From Amphirosellinia nigrospora (taxonomy: Eukaryota; Ascomycota; Sordariomycetes; Xylariales; Xylariaceae): a stretch of DNA of 64,000 nucleotides. Positions 13,987 through 23,507 of this stretch are shown here, in pieces (position 1 is the stretch's first letter; each line of letters opens with the position of its first letter). The DNA lies in assembly GCA_004123355.1 (NCBI GenBank), contig SCHM01000003.1, positions 1,054,001-1,118,000 of the forward strand, given 5' to 3'. The notes under the pieces are model-generated. The model did no database searches. It was not told the origin of the DNA and saw only the letters and a list, made by a program, of their open reading frames with translations. The position numbers and the translations under genes were made by a program.

Positions 13987-14016
13987 ATAAAGCTGGCAGC
14001 CTGCTGCCAGCTTTAT
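13987..14016. repeat. perfect 13-bp inverted repeat (hairpin)
   Basis: Left arm ATAAAGCTGGCAG, spacer CCTG, then the exact reverse complement of the left arm. It lies in the gene-poor tract about 45 bases from the CCATG pentamer repeat. It could form a stable hairpin. No linked gene is visible. Confidence 0.8.
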
Positions 14017-14052
14017 CTCCACTATCCCCAACACAGATGCTGTTCTGACATG

Positions 14053-14093
14053 CTATGCCATGCCATGCCATGCCATGCCATGCCATGCCATGT
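14053..14093. repeat. pentanucleotide microsatellite (CCATG)n
   Basis: Seven or eight near-perfect head-to-tail copies of CCATG/GCCAT. Such a tract is expected to be length-variable between strains. Confidence 0.85.
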
Positions 14094-15154
14094 ACTGGGC
14101 ATGCACAGCACTGCCAGCTAGCTAAGGTAACTTAGGGTAGCTGTATGACCTGGTGCGCTCCGTTGCGCGGGGAAGTTAGGTACCGTACTCGTTACGTAGA
14201 GTATCTCTCTTAGGTACCTCAGGACACAATATCCGTACGTATTCGAATGCGTATAGGTAGGTACATGAGGTACCTAGGTAGTACTGACATGTGGGCAGGG
14301 CGCATACATCACGAACAGCCGAATGAGATGTCGCTTTTTTGGAACCAGACCGGCACGTCACAGCACGGCACGGGGCTTGTTGAGTTGTGTTATGTTGTGT
14401 TGTGCTGCATTGCGCTCGCGCGTTACGTTGGAAGCAATAAACTACATACATGATAAGAGTGATAGTGATGATGATGATGACCATGATGTGTCTGTGTGAA
14501 AGGGACGTTTGGTGGGATGCAAGACGCGTGTGCGCTGATAGCCAGCCACCTCAGGGCGCTAGATACCGTTGGCGATTTCTGATCAATGTATCGCGATGCA
14601 GTATGTTAGGTATTGTTGCCCAACGACTGTCGACCACTGCGCTCATCACTACTTCTATCGAGGTGGTATTGAAGGGAAAAGCCCATTACAACCTACCTAC
14701 TATGTAGAAACCTACCTAGCTACATGTAGGTACTGGAGGGTATACCAAATCACTGCCTCTTGAATGGCCGGCGGACGGTTGTGAGGGGCTGTGACGTCGG
14801 GGCGGGTCATCGGGCTAATGCAAATACCTGAGCTTCTAGCTTATACGATGGGGTCTTCACGTGACGATTGGGTAGCTAGCTGGTCTTGGCTGGCGGGAAC
14901 GTCTCTATGTGGGGTACCAGGGGTGGCTGGTTGCCTTTGCCTTGTTCAACCTACCTACCTAGGAATGCAGAAGCCCTGACAGCAGCGAGCCAAATAAGCC
15001 CCCTTCCTCCCCCAGCGCCCGCAGGCAGCCCCAACCGGATTTTTCTGCATTGGTTGTGTGTATGTGAGACAGACATCTGGATGATGACCCGATCTTGCGC
15101 TTTTCTTCAGCCAGTTAATGTCCGTGTAATCCCCATGATTTCCTGTTTTGCGTA

Positions 15155-15310
15155 TGCCTGATGTTGTAAGTATGTATGTGTGTGGTGGGCGTGTGTATGT
15201 ATGTATGTGTGTTTTGTTTCTGTCTCTTTTCGATACCCCCTTCGAGCCGGCTGCCGTGTTTTGTGCGTGTGCCTGTGTGTGCGTGTGCGTGTGTATGTAT
15301 ATCTGTAGGT
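15155..15310. repeat. GT-rich low-complexity tract
   Basis: About 150 bases dominated by interrupted TG, TATG and GTGCGTGT units on the plus strand. The open frames crossing it on the minus strand (His/Thr repeats) are produced by the repeat and are not called as genes. Confidence 0.7.
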
Positions 15311-17069
15311 AGGTTTGTGTTATTAGTAACGATGCTGCAATGCTGATACAATACAAGACCAGCCCGCCACCAAACGCGTGTTGTAACTTACCTGTGCTTG
15401 TTGCCATGTCACCAACACGTCTTCCGAGTGCTGCCGCTCACTGGGCATAGTTTTACCACAAGACAGCCCGGCTGACGGTCCTCGAGGAGGGTTATAGCTT
15501 TATATCTACCACACGGCAGCATACATCATACATCAAACATTGTATTGTTGCAACCGACGTGTGCTGTCGAAGGCACAACTAGAAGCACAACCACAGCCAA
15601 CTATATACATACCTAATACTGATAACAACACAACAACTACCTCGCACATGTTTTGGATGTCCACACCGAATTCCGCGCGGCATTAAAACCCCATGGTTCT
15701 CACCAAATTCGAATATCGTCCAGCTGTGAGACGTTGAGTTGTCGAGCCGATCCGGGTCGAGTCGAGTCGAGGTGTGGTGGTTTCCTTTAGCGTTTTTTTT
15801 TTTATGTTTTTCTATGTTAGTTGGTTGCAACCTGCTGCTTGCTCCGAGGGAAGTGACAGGCAGGCTGGTTGGCAGGCAAGCAGACAAGCAGACAAGCGGA
15901 CAAGCACCTCGTCGCTCGTTCTCCTAGCTTCTCACGACACCCTACCTACTTATTTACACACGATAAAACGACACACGATACTTGCCGATTACCTACCTCC
16001 TTACCTACCTACCTACCTGGGCGCTGAGTGTGCCCACCTGGCCGCATTCATTTCTGGTCTATTTCTGAACCGTCGTTGCTATTACTCTTCTCTTTTCGAA
16101 GTATTGATACCTGCCTCCCCTTGTCGTCTCACTTCGTCCCGTCCCGTCCGCATCCCAACCTTGCATCCGGCCCAGGCCATCCCACATACTCATACTGCCG
16201 ATACTCTTACTGCTGCCACTAAGTGATGCCCAGCCTGCATGACTTGTGCTATCTTGCTGTTTCTACTGTTACTTGCGTTATCCTGCCCAACTGCCAGGTA
16301 GCTCTACCTATACCTATACCCAGGCCTATACCCAGACCTATACCTAGACCTTTCCCTACACCCACACTGGGCTTTAACCTTACATACCCCAATACGGCAT
16401 CTATATCGCCTAGCCGACACCGCCTATCTCAGTACTCCAGATCGAACCCTGAGGGCGTAGTGTCCGGGTCGACGTGAGGCTCATCTGTGTCCGTCTTGGT
16501 TGGTCTTGGTTGGTCTTTATTCCCCCCCGCCCACGGGTTGTCGAACGTACCGACGGGTTTCGGCTCCGTGGGGGAAGTGAAGTGAATCTACTCAAATCAT
16601 TTCTCAGATTGGTTTCGTCTAGTAGTGCGCTTTTATTACGGCTGTGTCGCCCATCGTCTTCATTTCTCTCACTTAGCCCATCTAAAATTGCTCGTCTGTT
16701 TACGTTCCTGTTTTCCCAGTCTATCCAGGACGGACATTCACCTGTGTACTCACTCACTTACACTACGCTCCGTCGATTGGGTCACGGTGACACCCTGCGA
16801 GTTACCTACCCCACCATCTCCCTCCGGCTCCAGGGTTCCGGTCGACGCTAGTAGTAGGGGTGAGGGGGGTTCGTTGTGTTGCCCGTCTTGATTTCCCACG
16901 CTGCGACTGGCTGTTGGTGGTGGCGTTACTGTATCGTACGGCACTTACTGCTGCTGGTGGTGGTGGCTTATACGACGGCAAGTCGGCCAGCAGTCAGCAG
17001 GCAGCAGGCAGCTAGCCGTCCTCGGCATTACAGATTCAGAGAGGTGCTGGAGCAAAAAGCACGCAAGCA

Positions 17070-18295
17070 ATGCTCCCCCAGCTAGCATCGGCCAGCCAGG
17101 TTACTAGTAGTATTGCGCCCCCATCGACTCTCGCCGCCAGCGCCTCGGCCTCGACCACGGCTCCAATTCCTATTGCGACCACCACTGCTACGACCACTAC
17201 CACTACCACCACCACGCCTGCCACGCCCGCTAGCAGCGCTCCGCCGGCGCCTGGCCCTGCAGCTCGTACAGGGGCGAGCACGCTCAAGCGACCGGCTGCA
17301 TCCGATCTGCAGCGCATTGCCGGCGCCAGCGCCACGCCGTCCAAGAGACGGGCTACCGGTTCCGGCAATTACGGCGTGCGATCCATCCCGAACCCTACAA
17401 GCACAAGCAATAGCGCAGGCGCTGCCGATCTGGGTCGCATCGAGGCGCCCCCGTTACCCCAACCCCAGCTGCTCTTCCAGCCGTCGCCCGCCATGATGCC
17501 CGCGCCTGTGCCCGTGCCCGTGCCCCTCACCGAGGACCAGCTGCACGGCCGGACCCCCGAGCAATTGATTGCCACCATCCTCCAGCTGCAGACCCAGCAC
17601 CAGCAATTTGTCGTACAGATCAACGCCCAGTACGAGAGCATAAACCAACAGCTGAATGATCTCCGGGGTAGCCTCATCGCTTCCCATCAAGCTGCTGCGG
17701 CGGTTCGTCCGCCCCCGGCTTCCGAAACCGCATGTTCTCGCTGACTGTTCATTGTGCTATAGGCCCTCAGCGTAAGGGAGCAGCAGCCCGTGCGATCCGT
17801 TGTACCGCCGCCTCCCGCGCCCTTACAACAAACCGCCATCCCTCCACCTCCGCGACCTCCCACGCAAACCCCCACGCGCGCCACGCCACGCGTACCTCCC
17901 GCCTCTCCGAGCCAACATATTGTTCCCCGATCTTCCGTGTCCACATCGACACCAACCGCTGCCGGTCCCCGCAGTACGAGTACCGAACCGTGGGCACGGT
18001 AGAGGAAGTGTGGAGGGAGTATCGCGAAGGCATGGATGGCCAGCCGGCTATCGAGAAACTAGACGCCACATGGGGGTCGAGATGGCGGCCAGAGCCTCGC
18101 GGTCGAACCTGGTACTCCAGGAGGAAGGTGATTTGGGACAAAATAAAGGAGTACATGGCTGAGGGCATGGACGAAGAAGGTGCAGTACAAGAAGTTGAGC
18201 GGCTTCGCGATGGGGGGACGATTAACAAACTGATCCGCATGTTACAAGATGAGCGTAAGGATAAGGGCCTCGGCGAGGACGGTACGGTTGGGTAA
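17070..18295 (+). CDS. GCR1_C-domain DNA-binding regulator (frameshifted once)
   Basis: Putative nuclear transcription factor. Seen: an Ala/Ser/Thr/Pro-rich low-complexity N-terminus, a helical segment rich in Gln and hydrophobics (EQLIATILQLQTQHQQF, YESINQQLNDLRGSL) that could form a coiled coil, a proline-rich linker, and a C-terminal block with VEEVWREYREG, PAIEKLDATWGSRWR and RTWYSRRKVIWDKIKEYM. That block matches the pattern of the Gcr1/Hot1/Msn1 C-terminal DNA-binding domain (GCR1_C): VW.E.., IE.LD..WGS.WR, WY.RRK.I...I. An intron lies at 17703-17762 (60 nt; donor GTTCGT, acceptor TATAG). One frame break at the CCCC run 17967-17970 is restored by a single C, giving GPPQYEYRTVGTVEEVW. 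Target genes cannot be inferred. Confidence 0.8.
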
Positions 18296-20742
18296 AACTC
18301 CCAATGGCGGCATCATGGCTGAGAGTAGCCCTGGTTGCATGCATAATCCGACCGGTTGCGCTTGGCTTTGAGCCGGCTGTGAGCGATGAACATATCTCTC
18401 GCTCAGGTTCTCATGCCATTTACCACAGAAAACGGTAGACGACCACTGTTAAGTGCGGTTCAACGGCACGGTAACTCGGCACAACAAAGCAGGATAACGC
18501 AAACCCTAGGTCAGCACCCGTACTGCAATCGCTTGCTCCTATATCCAGGAGAAGCATGCGCGTTTCCGGTATGCCGAGTTTGCCTATTAATTCGTCGTTA
18601 AAAGACGGAGCGCAGCTTGCCCAACCAGAGAAACGGTGATACCCGAATGGCACCACAAAACCTCTTCGAGTCATCATGTGGAACCCGGTCTCTGTGTGCT
18701 GACCGTCGTCAACCCTACATTTTATATCGACTGACGGTCTCACGCGCTATCCTTACAAGATTAGAACAGGACGTGTGGAATCCGTGTGTGCCGGATGACC
18801 CAAATCACCGGGCCCAGATCACCAAACTGATCCACGAAGTAATATATTGAATAGAATCCAGCCGACCAACCGTTGGCTAGGTTGGCGGCTTATTTCTGGT
18901 ACTTACAATATCCTCACGCTTGAATTGCTTTCAACAGTGAACGGAAAATCGTAAATACGCACCGTCAAACCCAACCCCTAATGTCCCGATAAGCACCATA
19001 TGCAGCGCGTCATTGCTGCCGCAGTAAGTGTACTCCGTCTCCTCGCTAGCCCGATGATGCCGATAACCGAGTAGATGGGTACCCAGGACGGTACTGTCAC
19101 AACAGTCGCGAACCTTGTGTGAAATATAATAGTAAACCCCACGGTCCGGATCTGATAACAGAGATATATTTAGTGCTTAGGTTATGCTCTAATATGCTGT
19201 CCTATGTGTTGGTCAACGCGGAGGATGGAACCGGTCTAAACCTGGCATCCGTGCCATATCTCGAGCTAATACCCTGAGGCACACGAAGCCGCGGCGCTTT
19301 CGTGATCCTAGTAGTAGTGTCGCCAGACAGACAGGTTTCACAGGCGTAAAAAAAAATTGCCGTCGGGTCATAAACGTATGATAGTATTGCCTTAGATAAC
19401 AGCAAAAGCTTAGCACGTTCGCAAATCGGGCTTGTCCTGGGAGCAGACAAAGGCCATCTATGACACCGATTCTAGAGTTTTCTCTCTTTCCCTATGATGG
19501 CTTCTCAGCGGCCTGTTTACTTAAAAATGGAATGGAGTATAGTAGGTGTCTATTAGTGCTCATCTCTTGGTCTCTCCTCTTTGAAACATGTTAGCGGTAG
19601 ATTGTTATTTTTCATATATATCTCTGTCTTGTGATCTAGTTTTTAGTGAACGGGAACTTAGTCAGTGTGATAGTCGTACAGCATTTGATAATGCGGTTGA
19701 GTGACTTTGATACGATGTATATGATTTGGTATCGTTAGGTCGTGATATGAATTCGCTTCGTCCCATGTAACATTCCTGATCACCTTTTGCTTCGATAGCA
19801 TCATATACTTAGCTGAATATGCATCCCATATAGACCATAGCCACCAGATCTCGGTAGGCTATAACAGACTGGACGCTCCTGTTACATATCTTCCAAGCCG
19901 TCGAAGGAAGACCAACTCGGCGACTAGGATGGCGAGCAACAACGAGCAGGTGCTCTTTAGCCCTAGGAGCGAGCAGATATATGGTGTGAAGATGGTTGCG
20001 GGCTTGGTTCCGAGGGCCCCTATTAAAGGTTCAATAGTGCTGCAACTTTCTTATGGAGATGCTGTCGCTACTGTTGATGGGCGACGGTATATATCTAAAC
20101 AGACCCTTGCTTGGGGAATCGGCCGATGCGTCGTAGAGGATCCCTCCGGTAGTTAATTCATGTTTCTGAGGCTTGAGAGCGCTTATTGTAGGCTCTCTTC
20201 GTCTAGTAAAAAGCTGGACAGTTGAACATTTCCAAAGTCAACCACAAAAAGGAGTGCATGATCTTCGCGAAGCAGAAGCCATCAGTCAAGGGACGGGAGA
20301 ATAGGACCTATCGAAATAACCCATCAGCATATGAACTATACGTTAGTGACTGCTAGAAATAGGGACATGGGCACACTGGCCAGACAAAGAGACTCCATGT
20401 ATATAGCCACATGGTCACATAGAGCCCACGGAGATGGCTTCGCTTGCTCTCCTCGGAACAACAGATGTCTACACCCTACCCCTACGAGGTCCAGAACACA
20501 TATAATTTATTATGGTGCCAGCTATTGAAGGGTGGTGACTGCAGTCTGGGTGACTGAGTGGATGCAACCCCTTTTAGCCTGTCCGCTTAATCACTCCGAG
20601 CCCGGCTGATGGTACTTAGAACCGCACATCATATAAAAGCACATTATGATAGAAAAGCAACTACTCGCAAGATTCTCGAAGTTATCTCTCTCTCAAAAAA
20701 AGTCCACGAGAAGCCGGGCGTGTCGCTCCGTCACTTTGCAAC
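18296..20742. other. intergenic, no gene recognised
   Basis: There are only short ORFs without coding character. A short open frame at 19929-20156 (75 codons) has no recognisable feature. A copy of a dispersed repeat lies at 20381-20492. The last 100 bases are probably the promoter/5' UTR of the following secreted protein. Confidence 0.45.
20381..20492 (+). repeat. dispersed direct repeat, copy A
   Basis: About 112 bases that align by eye with 50371-50487 in the same orientation. Shared blocks include AGAGCCCACGGAGATGGCTT and AACAGATGTCTACACCCTAC. Identity falls off outside the block. The ends carry no terminal repeat or target duplication that I can see. It may be a solo-LTR or other transposon remnant. 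Confidence 0.75.
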
Positions 20743-22020
20743 ATGAGGGCTCCCATCATCATCGCATTATCCTATCTTGGGAAGGGTATCGCCGGTTATC
20801 CATCCAAGGTACAAGCAGCACCCCCGGCAGAATTCACTCCAAATACAAAAGTCGGGCCTGGAGGAACGAGATACAAAGACTCGCCTCACTTCCGAGTGTA
20901 TAACCCGGCGGACGACGCTGTAGCGAACACAGTGCTTCAAACACTCGAATCGGCATACGAGTGCTTCGTTACCGGCCAGGGGTGGCGCTCAACAGGATTA
21001 TCCTTCAATCAAGACAACGACAATGGACCGTGGTACAAGGTAAACGTGTACAACGTTGCCGATCTAGGACCCAACACTGCGGCGAACACGGGAACTGACT
21101 CCACCAGCGGCCTCAGTTTCCTTAACGTCGTTACAAAGTGGATGGCGACGCCGTCTATCACAGTTCACGAGTATGGGCATGCACTCACGTATGCAGAGAG
21201 GTACTGGATCAACCAAGGTAGGACGGGAGCGTGGTGGGAAACAGTCGCCAATTTCGTGGCTGATACATTTATCACATCACCTATTTGCGCGGCAGCAAGG
21301 ACGACATACAACCAGCCAGAAGGAGATACTTTGATGAACCTCAAGAAAGTTATCAGCGACTCGTATCAAGTCATAGTGGATGGCACAAGCGGGACAGGGA
21401 ATTACTACGACGCCTGGCCCTTCCTCACGTACGTCACCAACAATCCAGACAACTATGCTGGCCTCGGCATGAAGAACTTTCCCAACGTATGGCTCAAGTA
21501 TCAGCGCAACAGCGATGAGACCCCGTTGCATGTTCTCGAAAGACTGGCCTCGCCTGTTCGTATCCAGGCAGTCGTCGGACGATACTGGGCCAGAATGGCG
21601 TACGTAGACATTGGCCATCACAAAGCGCAAGCGCTGTTCGATCGAACGAAGGGGGAGTTTAACTACGCCAATCTGGACTCCCAAGGCAACGGGAAGTATC
21701 GCGTCAAAGCGGCTCGGCAGCCGAGATACATGGGAGCCAACATTATCCCTCTCACGACGAACGGCGGGACCGTCAGCGCCACGGTCACGGCCAGCTCTCC
21801 TTTCACAGCAACCCTGGCAGTCCGTGCCTCGACAGGGGCTGTGCGATACGTCGATCTCGTGGATGGCAAAGGACAAGCCACCATCAGTAGCGGAGAGAGC
21901 GTAACTCTGGTCGTGGCTAACACGCCTAACACGCTGTATCTTTACGATCCTTTCTCGCTATCCAATGATGTGAAAAAGGGATTGGACTACCAAGTGCAAC
22001 TGACAGGTGCAAGTGTATAA
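20743..22020 (+). CDS. DUF6055-like secreted protein with gluzincin-type HExxH motif
   Basis: Intact single-exon ORF of 425 residues. The N-terminus has a short hydrophobic run (APIIIALSYL) that could be a weak signal peptide. It resembles fungal and bacterial extracellular proteins of the DUF6055 type. Seen: residues 142-146 HEYGH in the context TPSITVHEYGHALTYAE, followed by GAWWETVANFVAD with E166 about 20 residues after the motif. That is the HExxH...E spacing of gluzincin metallopeptidases. The C-terminal part (from about residue 330) is a beta-rich region (VSATVTASSPFTATLAV). Peptidase activity is inference from motif geometry; the family has no function that I know. No frameshift was seen. 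Confidence 0.75.
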   Translation: MRAPIIIALSYLGKGIAGYPSKVQAAPPAEFTPNTKVGPGGTRYKDSPHFRVYNPADDAVANTVLQTLESAYECFVTGQGWRSTGLSFNQDNDNGPWYKVNVYNVADLGPNTAANTGTDSTSGLSFLNVVTKWMATPSITVHEYGHALTYAERYWINQGRTGAWWETVANFVADTFITSPICAAARTTYNQPEGDTLMNLKKVISDSYQVIVDGTSGTGNYYDAWPFLTYVTNNPDNYAGLGMKNFPNVWLKYQRNSDETPLHVLERLASPVRIQAVVGRYWARMAYVDIGHHKAQALFDRTKGEFNYANLDSQGNGKYRVKAARQPRYMGANIIPLTTNGGTVSATVTASSPFTATLAVRASTGAVRYVDLVDGKGQATISSGESVTLVVANTPNTLYLYDPFSLSNDVKKGLDYQVQLTGASV

Positions 22021-22366
22021 GCCACTATAGACGCCGTTGATAGATGACCATTGATACAAGAGTCCCCCATATTGTCTAAAGATATCAGACATTATTAGTG
22101 GTCTGCTGATTTGCTCCGATTAATTGATTCTCACAACGCAAGACCAACCTTTGTTTGTTCTCCATGTTTGACTCAAGTTAGATGTTTCCGGAAGCCGTCA
22201 TTGTCTCACACAATCATGCTGTAACAAGCGACAGAGGTACGCACAAGTGAGAAACGCAGAGACGATGAAGGTCGGTAGTAGAAAAACATTGATCAGAGGT
22301 TAATAAGGGGAGGTGGGTGTGTGTGTGTAGCTCATGGGGCTTTGAGATGAACTTACACGGCTCGAT
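22021..22366. other. intergenic between two co-directional genes
   Basis: About 350 bases with a short GT run at 22316-22327. Nothing else recognised. Confidence 0.4.
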
Positions 22367-23507
22367 ATGAAGATGTCCAAACCAGCAAAATTACGAGGAA
22401 CAGACGACGGCGAATTGAGCGGTACCCCTACCGAGCGACACCAACGACATGAGGATGACGTAGAAACCGACACGAAAGCTCACGAGTTACGATTATGGCC
22501 GCCTCCGTATCTGCAGGCGTACTGTCTAGACCATTTCCTCACGGAATGTAAAACCTACCATGAGCAAGAGAATGACCGGTACGATAAGCTGGTCGCACAT
22601 TCTCGCGAGGTCTTCTCCGATAGAATGAACAAGGAGAAGCGGTCGAACAAACCGATCGTAGGCCCGACTCGCCGTCAGCCAGCTCGCCAAGCGAAGGAGA
22701 AGCACTCGGTGCTCGATATGACACGGTCGCCGACGCCGACGCCGTCGACTGGACCACAACGACCGAAGAAAACCCCAAACACTCCATTCAAGCCCGCGCG
22801 ATTAGAAAAGGCATTTACAAAATCGCCAGAAGGTGCCATGTTTAAAGTGCTGTCTCAATTACGTCAGAAACTCGAACTGCACAAGAGCTGGGATGAGTAT
22901 CGTCGACTGCTAGAGGCCAAGGTACACGAGACAGTGACAGCGTTGCGAGCCAAAATGAAGCATGTAAGACGATGTAATTATATGCTGTCATATTCCCTAC
23001 ACATCATTCCGACTACCTCTTATCCGTCACCCCCCATAGGCCCCGGCTAACCTCACCCGAAACCCCAGGGAAAAGACGAACACGAGGATTGCGTATTCAG
23101 CGCGCCACTGGGAACAGAATGCCGGTACTGCGGCTTTGTCGACACGGTGCAAGATGACGAAGCGACGACCCGAGGAAGCTGGCCGCGCCCGCCGCCATGC
23201 ACGCCATCGCGAGGGCCGGCGACACAAAGGAGGAGTCGGAGATCACGTTCCGCGGGATCGATTTCCTCGTCGATGCCTGCGGCGGGAAGACCATGATCGT
23301 CCTCGTGAGCTTCAAAGGCGTGCTCGACTTATGCGCCGAGCTCTTCGCGGGGACGAGGCGCTGCCCAATACCCCGACCAGTCTGTCTGCCCGCTTAGGCA
23401 GTATCCAGCTACAACTAAGCGACATAGATGTTGCCGGCGATAAGAGACATCTAGAAGAACCAAAACCCGGCGGACGCCGCAAGAGGCAGAAAATAACGTG
23501 GGTCTGA
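22367..23507 (+). CDS. hypothetical protein with Cys-x2-Cys motif (frameshifted twice)
   Basis: Not a family I recognise. Exon 1 (22367-22963, 199 codons) is highly charged with a coiled-coil-like part (LQAYCLDHFLTECKTYHEQ, FKVLSQLRQKLELHKSW). An intron of 105 nt (22964-23068, CTAAC branch point 15 bases before the acceptor) leads in phase to GKDEHEDCVFSAPLGTECRY then CGFVDT, a CRYC pair with an earlier Cys. Two frame breaks, at CCC near 23167 and GGGG near 23349, are each healed by one base. The joined frame then runs KLAAPAAMHAIARAG, ITFRGIDFLVDACGGKTMIV, DLCAELFAGDEALPN and a basic tail GGRRKRQKI. The tail looks like a nuclear localisation signal. Function unknown. Confidence 0.6.

Larger units (their letters stand above)
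9879..17069. other. 7-kb gene-poor tract rich in TAGGTA/TACCTA words and microsatellites
   Basis: No credible protein gene was found. The tract is peppered with GTAGGTA, TACCTACC and CTAGCTACC words. It also has short tandem repeats: (AAGTC) near 10457-10475, GT runs at 13147-13170 and 15160-15310, CCATG pentamers at 14060-14090, GACAAGCAG units at 15880-15905, CCTA repeats at 15994-16018 and CTATACC-type units at 16303-16355. A near-palindrome centred on GGTAGCTAGCTACC lies near 11530. The last 500-1000 bases before 17070 are CT-rich and are probably the promoter/5' UTR of the GCR1_C gene. The rest could hold non-coding RNA, which cannot be judged from sequence alone. Confidence 0.5.

Noticed and set aside
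13763-14086. ORF starting with MAWHGMAWHG
   Set aside because: The repeated peptide is a translation of the CCATG pentamer repeat.
14955-15407. Thr/His-repeat ORFs on the minus strand
   Set aside because: Generated by the GT microsatellite; no start context or conserved sequence.
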